Assembly: GCF_016587375.1 (NCBI RefSeq) | Contig: NZ_BNJG01000001.1 | Location: 4,670,501 to 4,734,500 of the forward strand | DNA: 64,000 bases | From: Ktedonobacter robiniae | Lineage (GTDB): Bacteria > Chloroflexota > Ktedonobacteria > Ktedonobacterales > Ktedonobacteraceae | Reading direction: 5' to 3' | In this document: in pieces, positions 26,081 through 35,066 of the stretch | Layout of the letters: each line of letters begins with the position of its first letter | Numbering within the stretch: the stretch's first letter is position 1 | Translations under genes and position numbers: made by a program | Notes under the pieces: generated by a model | Told to the model about the DNA's origin: nothing | Seen by the model: only the letters and a program-made list of their open reading frames with translations | Databases searched by the model: none

Positions 26081-26223
26081 GTTTGAGACAGAGCTTACCC
26101 GGTAGATGCGGGAGCGACGTCCAGGTCATAGAGGACTAATTATTCTGGGTCGTGTGAGAGCACCTTGCTCTTGACGAGAGTTTTTTCAAAACAACATGGC
26201 CTTGAATAACGTATTGTAACAAC

Positions 26224-26273
26224 TTATCACTCGATAAGGTAAATGTTTTTACTTGCTATTTATCGATTGATAA
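26224..26273 (+). promoter_or_regulatory. Twin palindromic operators TTATC-N4-GATAA
   Basis: Two copies, at 26224-26237 and 26260-26273, are 36 bp apart centre to centre, close to integral helical turns. The second runs directly into the AAGGAGG ribosome site of the next gene. They probably bind a dimeric repressor whose gene is not obvious here. Confidence 0.65.
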
Positions 26274-26286
26274 GGAGGAGGGTGAT

Positions 26287-27348
26287 ATGGCGGTTTTGAA
26301 GGGGGCGCACGAGGAGGTAACGCGTACGCCAGCGGCGCGCAGAGACGTTCAGGCGTTATGGATTGGTATTCTCATCAGTCTGTTATGTACGGCGCTTATC
26401 TGGTGGACCGGGGAGTGGCTACAGTCGGTGCCGCATCTACCAAAGGCCGGTCATGATGCCTCCTGGTACTACTGGAAGCTGCCCGCGGCCACGCTTATGG
26501 GGCGGCTCTCGTCCTGGGGACTCTACGCTGTACAGCAAATCGCGAACTGGGGCCTGATCTGGTATGCGCAGACGCATGTCAAGAAGTACACCACGGGTCT
26601 GCACAAGATCAATATCATTACTCTTGTCGTCAATGTTGTATTCGTGATTCTGCATGTTGTGCAGACGCAGCTCTGGTATGATGGTCTGGCCCAGGATGTC
26701 TCCATCTTTAGCTCGCAGGGCTCTGTGATCGTTTTGCTCATCTGGGTCATGCTAATGGAGAATAATAGGCGTGGCGTCTTCTTTGGTAAGCGCCTGCCTA
26801 TCTCGCAGCGTATCATGCATTTTGCTCGCAAGTATCACGCCTACTACTTTTCGTGGGCAGCGGTCTACACCTTCTGGTATCATCCAACGGAGAACACCCC
26901 CGGGCATCTGATTGGCTTCTTCTACATGTTTATGATCCTGCTCCAGGGGAACCTCTTCTTCACACGCGTCCACACCAATAAATATTGGACCTTCTTCCTG
27001 GAGGTCCTGGTCCTGGCGCATGGTACACTGGTCGCGGTGCAAAATGCCAATAGTTTATGGCCGATGTTCTTCTTTGGCTTTGGCGCGGTCTTCGTTATTA
27101 CGCAGATGTATGGCCTGGGACTTAAGGCCTGGGAGCGCTGGAGTGTGCTTGCAGTCTATATCGCGGGTGTGATCTATGTCTATAGTGGGCGCGGCTTTAC
27201 TCGCCTATGGGAGGTCATTGCCATCCCGCTGATTGACTATCCTTCTGTCATTGTCCTGGCGCTGCTCATTGGATTGGGCTTACAGGTCTATACCTGGCTA
27301 CGACCAGCCACCAGGCAGCAGTCGGTGAACCAGCGTTCAGCGAACTAA
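26287..27348 (+). CDS. Multi-spanning membrane protein, unknown
   Basis: The 353-residue protein has about 9-10 hydrophobic helices separated by short loops. It has a histidine-rich central part (HAYYFSWAAVYTFWYHPTEN, PGHLIGFFYMFMILLQG). The start has a strong AAGGAGGAGG site. I recognise no family. The histidines in membrane segments could bind metal or haem, but that is speculation. It stands alone between an operator pair and a long hairpin terminator, so it is a single-gene unit under its own regulator. Confidence 0.7.
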   Translation: MAVLKGAHEEVTRTPAARRDVQALWIGILISLLCTALIWWTGEWLQSVPHLPKAGHDASWYYWKLPAATLMGRLSSWGLYAVQQIANWGLIWYAQTHVKKYTTGLHKINIITLVVNVVFVILHVVQTQLWYDGLAQDVSIFSSQGSVIVLLIWVMLMENNRRGVFFGKRLPISQRIMHFARKYHAYYFSWAAVYTFWYHPTENTPGHLIGFFYMFMILLQGNLFFTRVHTNKYWTFFLEVLVLAHGTLVAVQNANSLWPMFFFGFGAVFVITQMYGLGLKAWERWSVLAVYIAGVIYVYSGRGFTRLWEVIAIPLIDYPSVIVLALLIGLGLQVYTWLRPATRQQSVNQRSAN

Positions 27349-27368
27349 TCCCATGCGCAAGTTATCCC

Positions 27369-27431
27369 GGGTAGAGGGTGTGGTGCGTGCTGGCGGCTTG
27401 CAGCCACCAGCACGCACCACACCCTCTACCC
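27369..27431. terminator. Hairpin with 25-bp perfect arms
   Basis: Arms 27369-27393 and 27407-27431 (starting GGGTAGAGGGTGTGG and ending CACACCCTCTACCC) are perfectly complementary around a 13-base loop. There is no T-run directly after it. Confidence 0.8.
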
Positions 27432-27501
27432 ATCTCCTTTACCCCATAAGAGTATGCTGATTAGGTAGCATAACTATGAATATGAGGAGGGAGTGTAGTG
27501 C

Positions 27502-28470
27502 ATGTTTCAGCAGATTCTTGTGCCACTGGATGGCTCGGCGTGTTCTGAACAGGCGCTGGTACTGGCGGCCAGGCTCGCCCGGGCTGTGGATGGAACACTC
27601 TACCTTTTGCGTATAGCCAACCAGGAATATACATACGCGTCGACTTCTGTCGCGGGCGTTTTCGTACCCGCCGACCTGGCAGAAATGACGGATCTGGAGA
27701 TGGAGGGGGATCATGCCTATCTGGACAAAATCGCGAGCTCTCCTCTCCTGGCAGGCCTCAATGTGGTGAAAGAGGTGCGGGCCGAACTGGCGATTCCAGA
27801 CGCCATCCTGAATTTTATCACCAGTCACCATATGGAAATTGTCGTGATCGGGAGCCATGGGCGAGGCGGCCTGGCGCGCCTGGTCCTGGGGAGCGTGGCG
27901 CAGAAGATTGCCTGGAATTCTCCGATACCTGTCCTGGTTCACCGTATGCAGAAGCCGGAACAGGACGAACAGGTCTCAGAATTGGCGACACCGATCCATG
28001 CCCTGGTGCCGTTAGACGGTTCACCGCAGGCCGAGGAGGCTATTGTCCCCGCGGGCTTGCTTGTAGCAGCGCTCAGCGGTGCGGGCGTCGGTTCACTCCA
28101 CCTGGTCCAAATCATAAAGCCATCAGCCCACCATACAGACGAGCAGCGTGGGCAAGCACGCGAGGAGGCGGAGTGGTATCTGCAAGACATGGCTGGACGT
28201 TTGCGAGGGGGCCTGGCATCAACCTTCCAGCTTGAGATCAAATCCTCAGTATACAGTGATGAGCAGGTCGCACCGACCCTGGTCCATATCGCCGCGTCAG
28301 GCGACGGAGCCGCGGCCCCACATAACCTGATCGCGATGACGACTTCGGGGCGCGGAGGAAAGCGGCATTTTATTATGGGCAGCGTCGCGGAACATGTCCT
28401 GCAAAAGACGCCTCTCCCCGTCTTGCTGATCAAACCTGATGAAACATCAGAGCAGCGCAAGGATAGTTGA
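27502..28470 (+). CDS. Universal stress protein, tandem UspA domains
   Basis: The 322-residue protein has two Usp domains (about 1-145 and 165-315). Each starts with a VPLDGS strand and ends with the nucleotide-binding pattern: GSHGRGGLARLVLGSVAQ in the first and TSGRGGKRHFIMGSVAE in the second. Both copies therefore look ATP-binding. Tandem Usp proteins are common in stress-tolerant soil bacteria; the exact role is unknown. A DUF308 membrane protein follows 52 bp downstream. Confidence 0.92.
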   Translation: MFQQILVPLDGSACSEQALVLAARLARAVDGTLYLLRIANQEYTYASTSVAGVFVPADLAEMTDLEMEGDHAYLDKIASSPLLAGLNVVKEVRAELAIPDAILNFITSHHMEIVVIGSHGRGGLARLVLGSVAQKIAWNSPIPVLVHRMQKPEQDEQVSELATPIHALVPLDGSPQAEEAIVPAGLLVAALSGAGVGSLHLVQIIKPSAHHTDEQRGQAREEAEWYLQDMAGRLRGGLASTFQLEIKSSVYSDEQVAPTLVHIAASGDGAAAPHNLIAMTTSGRGGKRHFIMGSVAEHVLQKTPLPVLLIKPDETSEQRKDS

Positions 28471-28522
28471 TGATGAATGAAAGCAAGAGGCCGGAGTTTT
28501 TGCGTAATAAACGGAGGTAAGC

Positions 28523-29134
28523 ATGTTAAGGCGAAGTATTATGCGTCCAGGAAGGGCACACGCTGAACCCATGACCTGGCAGAGGCGTTTATGGCTGGTG
28601 TTCCGTGCGATAATGATTGTCGTCTTTGGCATTGTGCTTGCGCTTTTGCCACGAATATCCTTCTTCCTCTTTCTTGTCGCCTTTGCCACGCTGGGCATCA
28701 TCGATGGGATCGCCGCACTGGTAATTGGCTTTAGTAAGAGAAGGCAGAATCCTCGCTGGTGGCTGATCGCCTTGAGTGGTGTCGCGGGCCTGGTTATTGC
28801 GGGTCTGATCATCTTTGCGCCTGGACTCACCAAGATAACGCTCATCTACGCCTTTGCCATCTGGGCTATTATCGTCGGTGTCACGCAAATGCTCGCCTTC
28901 TTCCGTACGCGTAGTCTCCGTACTGACTGGCTTTCGCTGCTCCCGGCGGTGTTTTCCTTGATCATAGGCGGCTATCTGCTGCTGAAGAGTTCGCCAAATG
29001 TGGTTACAGATGTGCGCTTCATTGGTCTCTACGCGATTGTGTATGGCATCTTGACGTTTTTCCAGGCCTTGCAGCCAGCGAGGACACGCGAGGCGGTGCC
29101 TCAGGAGGCACCGCCTCGCCATGGCTATGACTAG
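28523..29134 (+). CDS. DUF308 / HdeD-like membrane protein
   Basis: The 203-residue protein has six hydrophobic helices in three paired repeats (IMIVVFGIVLALLPRISFF, FATLGIIDGIAALVIGF, GVAGLVIAGLIIFAP, FAIWAIIVGVTQMLAFF and so on). This is the DUF308/HdeD layout, linked in enterobacteria to acid resistance. Its role here is unknown. The gene overlaps the end of the convergent aldehyde dehydrogenase gene by 4 bp and has no visible terminator between. Confidence 0.85.
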   Translation: MLRRSIMRPGRAHAEPMTWQRRLWLVFRAIMIVVFGIVLALLPRISFFLFLVAFATLGIIDGIAALVIGFSKRRQNPRWWLIALSGVAGLVIAGLIIFAPGLTKITLIYAFAIWAIIVGVTQMLAFFRTRSLRTDWLSLLPAVFSLIIGGYLLLKSSPNVVTDVRFIGLYAIVYGILTFFQALQPARTREAVPQEAPPRHGYD

Positions 29135-30876
29135 CGGCCAAGCGCTGCGAGCACGATGGAGGGAACCTTCCAGGGCGAGGGCTGGGCCTCAAAATCCGCG
29201 AGTAGTGGAAAGGTTTTGGTAAGGACCTGGCCCCTGGTCGCGAACCAGGGAGGCGTGGGCGTGCTCTTGAAAGGAGCGCGTACCACGCTTTTCTGTGGGT
29301 GCGAGAACATGTACGTGTTATGTACAACGCCAACGCCAGACTGGATATTATCGATGGTGTGACCGGGATAGGCGCCCCAGGTTGTGCTGCCCAGCGTAAA
29401 ACTGGTGCCAGCCCAGTAGTTCAGGCTGACCGTTCCATAGCGCAGATCGGCAATGGCCTGCTCTACAGCCGTGGAGACGGCGGGATCTTTGAGCGATTTG
29501 GGATGGGCAAGCAGCGTGACGTTGAGCGTCCCCCAGAGATCCTCATTGGCGAAATTGACGGCCTTCTGAATGTAGTCAACCATACCGTCAGCCTCCAGAG
29601 CTGTCTCCGCGAAGAGGCTACAGAAAGCCTCCGTCGTAAAGCAGATATCATCTTCAGCCTTAGGATCGACATCGGTAATCAACGTCCAGGGGAGATTGCC
29701 GTTGTCCGTCGTCCCAAAGCGCTCGGCCTGGGGATGGGCCTCGACAAAGCTCTGCATACGCTGCTGCGCGCCTGGGTAGTAGGCCTGGCGTGCAGGTTGG
29801 GCCGCCATAAGGTCGCGCAGCTTGTTTAAGAGAGCCTCGCGTTGGTCCCAGCCCTTGTGCGTAATAATCACACGCGTTGCATTGCAGTTAAAGCCAGCAT
29901 TGGTGGTGAGCATCGAGAAGATGTGTTCGGCCTGGTAGCGCAGATCAGCCTCGCTCCAGGGACCAGGGACAACGATGACGGGACTGACATTGCCCAGCTC
30001 GCCTGTGACACGTTTGGTGCGCAAGGGTTGCTTATCCGCCTTGCGCCGCGCTCCCTCGCTGCCAGAGCCAAAGACGATGGCATCAAAGGTCTTATCAGAG
30101 CCAGTGACGTGAATTTCTTCAATGCCGGGATGATCGCAGAGATATGAACCCTCCTCGGCTCCGCCATAGGTTACGCGCAGGAAACCCTGCTCGACGAGGG
30201 GCTGAAAGCCCTCTTCAATCAAAGGCCCCAGATATGCGTTGACCGGGTTCATCTTCAGCAGGACCACCTGATTCTCCACAAAAAGCTTATAGAGCACATC
30301 GGTAGGCGCGATAGAGGAGACATTGCCCGCGCCCAGCACAAGGGCCACCATGCCTGGCTGCTGGGCCTGGCCTTCCTGATAAATCAGAGCCTGTGTCTGC
30401 GGGAGGGTTTCGGCGCTCACGCCCGGCTCCATCCAGATCTCGGCGGTCATGTTTGTAAAGAAGATGCGATCATAATTATTTGTGGGGAAGACCTGGGCCA
30501 CCACCTGCCCGTTATTGCGAGTTGTGACGGGACCGGGGATGCGTGGGCGGCCAAAGGCCTCGATATCCAGCAGGGATTGGCGGAGCAGGCGAAGGTTACG
30601 CAGAATAGGCCAGGGACCCATACTCCACTCCTCACCGGTCAACTGAGGGGAGAGATGCTTGGCCTGGCTACAGGTCTCAACCCAGCGTGGTGCGAGAGAA
30701 GCCATGTTCTGAAGCAATTCTGTGAGGAGGGAGACACGTTGCTGGAGCGTAGTCGCCACCCAGGTGTCCTTGTGCTCCTGTAGCGCGTGAATGGCCTGAT
30801 CCATCTCCTCATGGGTTGAGACCTTGTCGGCGATGGTGGGAAATTGTGGCGAACCCGCTGGTGTGAGTGTGGACAT
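29131..30876 (-). CDS. Aldehyde dehydrogenase family protein
   Basis: The start is set at 30876 (MSTLTPAGSP) by a GGAGGGG site 6 bases upstream; the ORF opens 11 codons earlier. The 581-residue product is longer than a typical ALDH (about 490). It has VTGSDKTFDAIVFGSGSEGA (NAD-binding turn), GELGNVSPVIV (general-base Glu) and TTNAGFNCNATRVII with the catalytic Cys. It resembles the long ALDH subgroup with an extended N-terminus that lies near acyl-CoA or semialdehyde enzymes; the substrate is not clear. It stands alone between a convergent neighbour and a divergent SDR gene. Confidence 0.85.
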   Translation of the reverse strand: MSTLTPAGSPQFPTIADKVSTHEEMDQAIHALQEHKDTWVATTLQQRVSLLTELLQNMASLAPRWVETCSQAKHLSPQLTGEEWSMGPWPILRNLRLLRQSLLDIEAFGRPRIPGPVTTRNNGQVVAQVFPTNNYDRIFFTNMTAEIWMEPGVSAETLPQTQALIYQEGQAQQPGMVALVLGAGNVSSIAPTDVLYKLFVENQVVLLKMNPVNAYLGPLIEEGFQPLVEQGFLRVTYGGAEEGSYLCDHPGIEEIHVTGSDKTFDAIVFGSGSEGARRKADKQPLRTKRVTGELGNVSPVIVVPGPWSEADLRYQAEHIFSMLTTNAGFNCNATRVIITHKGWDQREALLNKLRDLMAAQPARQAYYPGAQQRMQSFVEAHPQAERFGTTDNGNLPWTLITDVDPKAEDDICFTTEAFCSLFAETALEADGMVDYIQKAVNFANEDLWGTLNVTLLAHPKSLKDPAVSTAVEQAIADLRYGTVSLNYWAGTSFTLGSTTWGAYPGHTIDNIQSGVGVVHNTYMFSHPQKSVVRAPFKSTPTPPWFATRGQVLTKTFPLLADFEAQPSPWKVPSIVLAALGR

Positions 30877-31097
30877 GAGTGTCCCCTCCTTCTCTTCTGT
30901 GCGAAGCACATACGACTGCGTATATCTACGTGCGATTGCCTGGCGTGCGAATAGCGACGCTCTATTATATGCTACGTCATAGCCTGGAGCAAATCATCCA
31001 CATGTAGATGATGTATAGAGCAGGCAAAGGGTGATAAAAAAGTGCGAGTTATGCGTTAGAGATGTAGAGTGACATATATGGGTGGAAAGGGAAGATA

Positions 31098-32123
31098 ATG
31101 GTCAAGGTATTAGTGACGGGTGGTTCTGGTTTTCTGGGAGGGCACCTGGTGGAGATGCTGCTGGAGCGTGGAAATGAGGTGCGCGCCCTGGTACGGCCCA
31201 CAGAAGATAGCGCGCACCTGCGTTCCCTCAAGCAGGTAGAGATATGTTCTGGCGATATCTGTGATCCCCTCTCATTGAGACGCGCCGTACATGGCGTGCG
31301 CTATGTCTATCACACCGCAGCTCGGACGGGACCCTGGGGCATTGAGAAAGAGTATCATGATGTCAATGTACAGGGGACGATCAACCTGGTGAAAGCGGCA
31401 CTGGAGGCTGGGGTCAGGCGGATTATCCATACGAGCTCGATTACGGTCTATGGGCATCACCTGTTTGGGAAGATCAGCGAGGAGCATCCCTTGCACGCGG
31501 AGAATAACCCTTATAGTCGCAGTAAGGTCGCCGCAGAGTTGGCCTTGCTGCGCTTGGCAAGGGAGAGAAAGGCGCCGATTGTGATTGTGCGTCCTGGCTG
31601 GATCTATGGTCCACGCGATTGGGCCAGCTTTGGTCGCCTGGCGGGGTTGATCCAGGCGGGACGGGGCGTCATCTTCGGGTCGGGGCAGAACATTCTGCCC
31701 GCGATATATGTACGTGACGTGGCCCAGGGCATGATCCAGGCTGCCGAAGCAGGAAAGCAGGTGCTTGGGGAGGCCTATACCCTGGTCGATGATCGGCGCG
31801 TCACGCAGGCGGAGGTTTTTCAGTTGATCGCCAGCTACCTGGGAGCAAGGCCTATTCGCTGGCATCTTCCCTACTGGCCAACGTATGGCGCGGCGTGGGC
31901 GGCGGAAAAGCTCTGGGGCCTACCTGGACCGGGTCGTGTGGGGCCGCCGCCCCTGACGACCTATGGCGTCACGCTCTTTGGTCGTGACCAGTATTTTGCT
32001 TTAGAAAGGGCACGTGCGCAACTGGATTTTGTACCCGCGTATGACATTACCCGCGGGATCGAGGAGAGTGTAAGCTGGTACTTGCGGGAGCAGAAGTTAC
32101 GCCAGGGCATGAGTGAGCTATGA
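31098..32123 (+). CDS. NAD(P)-dependent extended SDR (epimerase/3beta-HSD-like)
   Basis: The 341-residue protein has an N-terminal Rossmann motif (VTGGSGFLGGHLVEML, residues about 6-21). It has a VYHTAA strand and the catalytic YSRSK, with an upstream serine in HTSSITVYG. The C-terminal ISRDVAQG-like block is YVRDVAQGMIQA. It fits atypical/extended SDRs such as NAD-dependent epimerase/dehydratases or 3beta-hydroxysteroid dehydrogenases. It overlaps the 3' end of the convergent glycosyltransferase gene by 6 bp. Confidence 0.88.
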   Translation: MVKVLVTGGSGFLGGHLVEMLLERGNEVRALVRPTEDSAHLRSLKQVEICSGDICDPLSLRRAVHGVRYVYHTAARTGPWGIEKEYHDVNVQGTINLVKAALEAGVRRIIHTSSITVYGHHLFGKISEEHPLHAENNPYSRSKVAAELALLRLARERKAPIVIVRPGWIYGPRDWASFGRLAGLIQAGRGVIFGSGQNILPAIYVRDVAQGMIQAAEAGKQVLGEAYTLVDDRRVTQAEVFQLIASYLGARPIRWHLPYWPTYGAAWAAEKLWGLPGPGRVGPPPLTTYGVTLFGRDQYFALERARAQLDFVPAYDITRGIEESVSWYLREQKLRQGMSEL

Positions 32124-33569
32124 GCGCAAGACCTGGGTCTCCGTTATGTGCTGTGTCTCGCGTATCCTGAACCAGTTGGCAAGGTAGGCCAGGGTTAACA
32201 GGACGAAGAGCAGATTGCGTAGCGCGACCCACTCAAAAAAGCCTGGCACCTGCATAATATCAGGCGAGCGAGAATAGAGGTAGGCATAAATGAAGGTCGT
32301 CAGAGCTGAAATGGTACCCCAGCAGAAGAGCCAGAGTCCCTCCGCAGAGTAGACATAGGCCAGCAGTGGCAGGAGCCAGATCAAGTACTGGGGGCTGAAT
32401 ACCTTTCCAGTCGTGATAAAGACCAGGTGTAACGCGATCAGCGTTTGCCCTAGGCTGAGTCTGCCGCGCCACTGTAGGTAGAGCGTATATGCGTAGCCAA
32501 GAACCAGGCCTAACGTGCTCAACTTGGAGACGATATCCCCCAGCGCGCTATCCATATTAAGCGAACCAAAGTCATAGACAACTCTGAACGAAACGCCAAA
32601 GCGGCTGGCAAGCCAGAGGAGAGAACTGCCGCTTGCCTCTACCTGGAGGGGGCGCTTGAAGAAGTAGCTTAGCTGGCTGAGAACGGCCCCATCAAAGTTT
32701 AACAGCGCAAAGCCACTGGTGAGAACGACCAGGCAAGCCAGGAAGAGCAGACAGTTGCGCCACGACCAGCGGCGAAATTCGCGTAGGGTCAGCCAGAGCT
32801 GGCGCGGGATATCACGCGGTTTGAGACCAGTTGGAGGTCGGTGGAAGCGTCCCAGGGCGCGTTGTTCAGCGATAAAGAAGGCTGGAAGTAAGAGTAGAGG
32901 ATAGAGTTTCAGGAGTGTTCCGATGGCCAGGGCGAAATAGGCCATGGTCCAATGTCTGCGCTCAGCGGCGATCAAGGCCACCAGGGTAAGCGCCGCGGGC
33001 AGGATGTCGAAGCGTACCTGAGTCGTCGCGATAGCTCCAATGAGCAGATAGAAAGCGCAGGTAAGCGCGGAATTGCGAGGCCCGTAGCGTAGCAGGAGCC
33101 AGTAAATAAGGAAGGCCACGAGTGACATCAAGAAGGCAAAGACAAATTGATAGTAGGAGAGGGGAGCCAGGAGCGCCAGCGAGAAGGGGATGAGGGTAAG
33201 CGGTGGGTACTCAAGGGGCAGCATGTGAAAAGGCGCTTGCAGGATGCTCCCTTGTAGAAAGGCGCACTGCTTAACTGGCAGGCGTTTGAGCGCATCACCA
33301 CCGAACCAGAATGACAGGGCATAGCACTGGTAGCGCGCGGGATCGCTTTTGGGGAGAAAGAGCTGCCAGGATGTGCCCACAAACATGGCGATGGTAACAA
33401 AGATAATCGGGGTATAGGAAACAAGATCGCGCGGATTATGCATATACGCAAGCAAAGATGAGAAAATGCCGCGCTGTTTGTGGGTATAGTCGAGATGTAG
33501 CTCTTTCTGTGACACGATAACCAGCCCCTCTCCGTCAATGGTGCAATGTGTATTGGTAAGTAGAAACAT
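32118..33569 (-). CDS. GT87-like (DUF2029) polyprenyl-phosphate mannosyltransferase
   Basis: The 483-residue membrane protein has about 10-11 helices. Family marks are LPLEYPPLTLIPFSL (the conserved E-Y-P-P), FDILPAALTLVAL, AIGTLLKLYPLLLLPAF (K-x-x-P) and KVFSPQYLIWLLPL. These fit GT-C fold mannosyltransferases that use a polyprenyl-phosphate sugar donor to make cell-envelope glycans. The ATG at 33569 lies 43 codons before a second in-frame ATG (MHNPRD), so the true start is open to question. Acceptor unknown. Confidence 0.82.
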   Translation of the reverse strand: MFLLTNTHCTIDGEGLVIVSQKELHLDYTHKQRGIFSSLLAYMHNPRDLVSYTPIIFVTIAMFVGTSWQLFLPKSDPARYQCYALSFWFGGDALKRLPVKQCAFLQGSILQAPFHMLPLEYPPLTLIPFSLALLAPLSYYQFVFAFLMSLVAFLIYWLLLRYGPRNSALTCAFYLLIGAIATTQVRFDILPAALTLVALIAAERRHWTMAYFALAIGTLLKLYPLLLLPAFFIAEQRALGRFHRPPTGLKPRDIPRQLWLTLREFRRWSWRNCLLFLACLVVLTSGFALLNFDGAVLSQLSYFFKRPLQVEASGSSLLWLASRFGVSFRVVYDFGSLNMDSALGDIVSKLSTLGLVLGYAYTLYLQWRGRLSLGQTLIALHLVFITTGKVFSPQYLIWLLPLLAYVYSAEGLWLFCWGTISALTTFIYAYLYSRSPDIMQVPGFFEWVALRNLLFVLLTLAYLANWFRIRETQHITETQVLRS

Positions 33570-33942
33570 GCATAGTCAGTCTATAGGTTAGTATAAAGGC
33601 CTGCTTTAACCATGTTTGTTGATGTATGCGAACTTACTTGTTGTACTCCGGTGTATCTGATGTATAGGACTGCATAAAAGGTGTTTTGAGCTCTGGCAAG
33701 CAGCCAATTATGAGTCACGAGCAGGATAGGCCCTGACGCTACACCAGCACACAGATCTTGATTGGTGGTATACTTCAACATGGTTTCGCGCACCATACAA
33801 GACGAGCCATGTGCATGTCAGGTAACCAGAACGCGGACACGATCTCGCTATTCGTTGCCTGGGAGAGTATAGTGGGTAGTATCAGTCTGAAGATATCGTC
33901 CACTCTATTTGTGTTAGAAGAGGGAAGGTTAACACAAAGCCA
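33570..33942. other. Gene-free divergent promoter region
   Basis: This stretch separates the glycosyltransferase gene from the peroxiredoxin gene. It is AT-rich and holds only short overlapping frames. I see no known RNA motif or repeat. It must contain promoters for both divergent genes. Confidence 0.5.
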
Positions 33943-34428
33943 ATGGATACTAGAAATCGCACCGAGACAAAGACTTTAAAGGTGGGCGACGTCGCCCCCG
34001 ATTTTACATTGAAGACTGAAGGGAAAGAAGATTGGCGCCTCAGCGATTTTCGCGGTAAAAAGAACGTCGTTCTCGCTTTTGTGCCTTTCGCGTTCAGCAG
34101 CGTCTGCTCCGCCCAGTTGCCCTCATACGAGGCCGACCTGGAGCGTTTCAAGGATTATGACACTGAGGTAGTTAGTATCAGCATGGATAGCCACTTTGCC
34201 CTTGAGGCCTGGCAGAAGTCCATGCAGACATCTTTCCACCATCTCTCAGACTTCTATCCCCAGGGGAAGGTTGTAGACCTGTATGGGATACGGCATCCCG
34301 CGGGTATGTCCGAGCGCGCCCTCTTTGTCGTCGACAAAGAAGGCATCATCCGTTATATTGAGATCCAGCATGCGCCGGGTGAGATGCCCGACAACGAAGA
34401 CCTCTTTGAGGCGTTGCGCAAACTCTAA
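33943..34428 (+). CDS. Peroxiredoxin, AhpE-like
   Basis: The enzyme reduces peroxides with an active-site cysteine. In the 161-residue protein the peroxidatic site is FVPFAFSSVCSAQLP (P-x3-S-S-x-C in place of P-x3-T-x2-C). The start motif is GDVAPDFTLKTEGKEDWRLS and the C-terminal half has FHHLSDFYPQGKVVDLYG and ERALFVVDKEGIIRYIEI, as in mycobacterial AhpE. There is no obvious second, resolving cysteine, so it is a probable 1-Cys type. REP copy C starts directly at its stop codon. Confidence 0.9.
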   Translation: MDTRNRTETKTLKVGDVAPDFTLKTEGKEDWRLSDFRGKKNVVLAFVPFAFSSVCSAQLPSYEADLERFKDYDTEVVSISMDSHFALEAWQKSMQTSFHHLSDFYPQGKVVDLYGIRHPAGMSERALFVVDKEGIIRYIEIQHAPGEMPDNEDLFEALRKL

Positions 34429-34518
34429 GATCTTCTTCCGAAATCCAATGTCACTCTCATGACTAGCGCTTTGCCCCCCATTCGGGGTTAAACGCTCAGG
34501 GTTTTCGGATCAGAAGTA
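34429..34518 (+). repeat. REP-like element, copy C (with insertion)
   Basis: This copy matches the shared outline (GATCTTCTTCCGAAATCC, ATGTCACTCTCATGA, CTAGCGCTTTG, GCTCAGGGTTTTCGG). In place of the short inner loop it carries about 22 extra bases forming CCCCCCATTCGGGG. It starts at the end of the peroxiredoxin gene and is followed at once by a long terminator. Confidence 0.75.
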
Positions 34519-34576
34519 AGCAGCAAAAAAGCGGCCTGGGCGAACGTACATTCGCCCAGGCCGCTTTTTTGCTGCT
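34519..34576. terminator. Terminator with 26-bp perfect arms
   Basis: AGCAGCAAAAAAGCGGCCTG plus GGCGAA is exactly inverted around CGTACA. A6 and T6 tracts lie in the arms, giving a bidirectional terminator between the peroxiredoxin gene and the riboswitch. Confidence 0.92.
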
Positions 34577-34628
34577 TAGAAAATTCCCCTTGCGTATTGG
34601 TGGTGTCTGTGGCATACTAAGGAAAAGT

Positions 34629-34794
34629 AAGACCTTCGGGGCAGGGTGTAATTCCCGACCGGCGGTATTGCCAATGTGGTTCGTAAGGAACTAGTGGCAG
34701 AGCCCGCGAGTCCTCAGGCATGGAAATGTCTGGCGTGATTGATTCGGTGCGAATCCGAAGCCGACGGTATAGTCCGGATGGGAGAAGGTTTCTA
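34629..34794 (+). promoter_or_regulatory. FMN riboswitch (RFN element)
   Basis: The conserved blocks occur in order: CTTCGGGGCAGGGTG, AATTCCCGACCGGCGG, AGCCCGCGAGTC, GATTCGGTGCGAATCCG, AAGCCGACGGTATAGTCCGG and ATGGGAGAAGG. The first and last parts pair as P1. It binds FMN and here precedes the riboflavin transporter genes. The expression platform is not clear: 270 nt with REP copy D lie between it and the start codon, and I see no T-run terminator. Confidence 0.95.
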
Positions 34795-34830
34795 TAAGGA
34801 CCAGTTTCTACTTATCCAACCAATATCTGC

Positions 34831-34898
34831 TGATCTGAAAGCCTGAGCGCGGAGCGCTAGTCACGTGAGTGATGTTGGATTTCGGAAGAAGAACTATT
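34831..34898 (-). repeat. REP-like element, copy D (inverted)
   Basis: On the minus strand this reads GTTCTTCTTCCGAAATCC, AACATCACTCACGTGA, CTAGCGCTCCGCGCT, CAGGCTTTCAG. It lies between the riboswitch and ribX, in the opposite orientation to copy C, so copies C and D bracket the riboswitch. Confidence 0.78.
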
Positions 34899-35066
34899 AA
34901 AGGTTGGTGAGTGGCGTAGTTATCACGCATATCTGTGATGCATGCGGGCTATGTTCTATATGGTCGTTACTGCTCTCCCCCAATGCCTCCCCGAATCAGT
35001 TGAATTGACGGATCTCTATGCCTTGTTCTGGCTGAGGCCTGTCAGTAGAGCTATCGAGGGATGTTC

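Noticed and set aside
26201..26280. CRISPR-like repeat pair TTATC...GATAA
   Set aside because: Only two short palindromic units in a promoter position; no repeat-spacer array or cas genes in the window.
27369..27431. Insertion-sequence end
   Set aside because: The inverted arms are adjacent to each other, differ from all other hairpins in the window and enclose only a 13-base loop, so a terminator-like role fits better.
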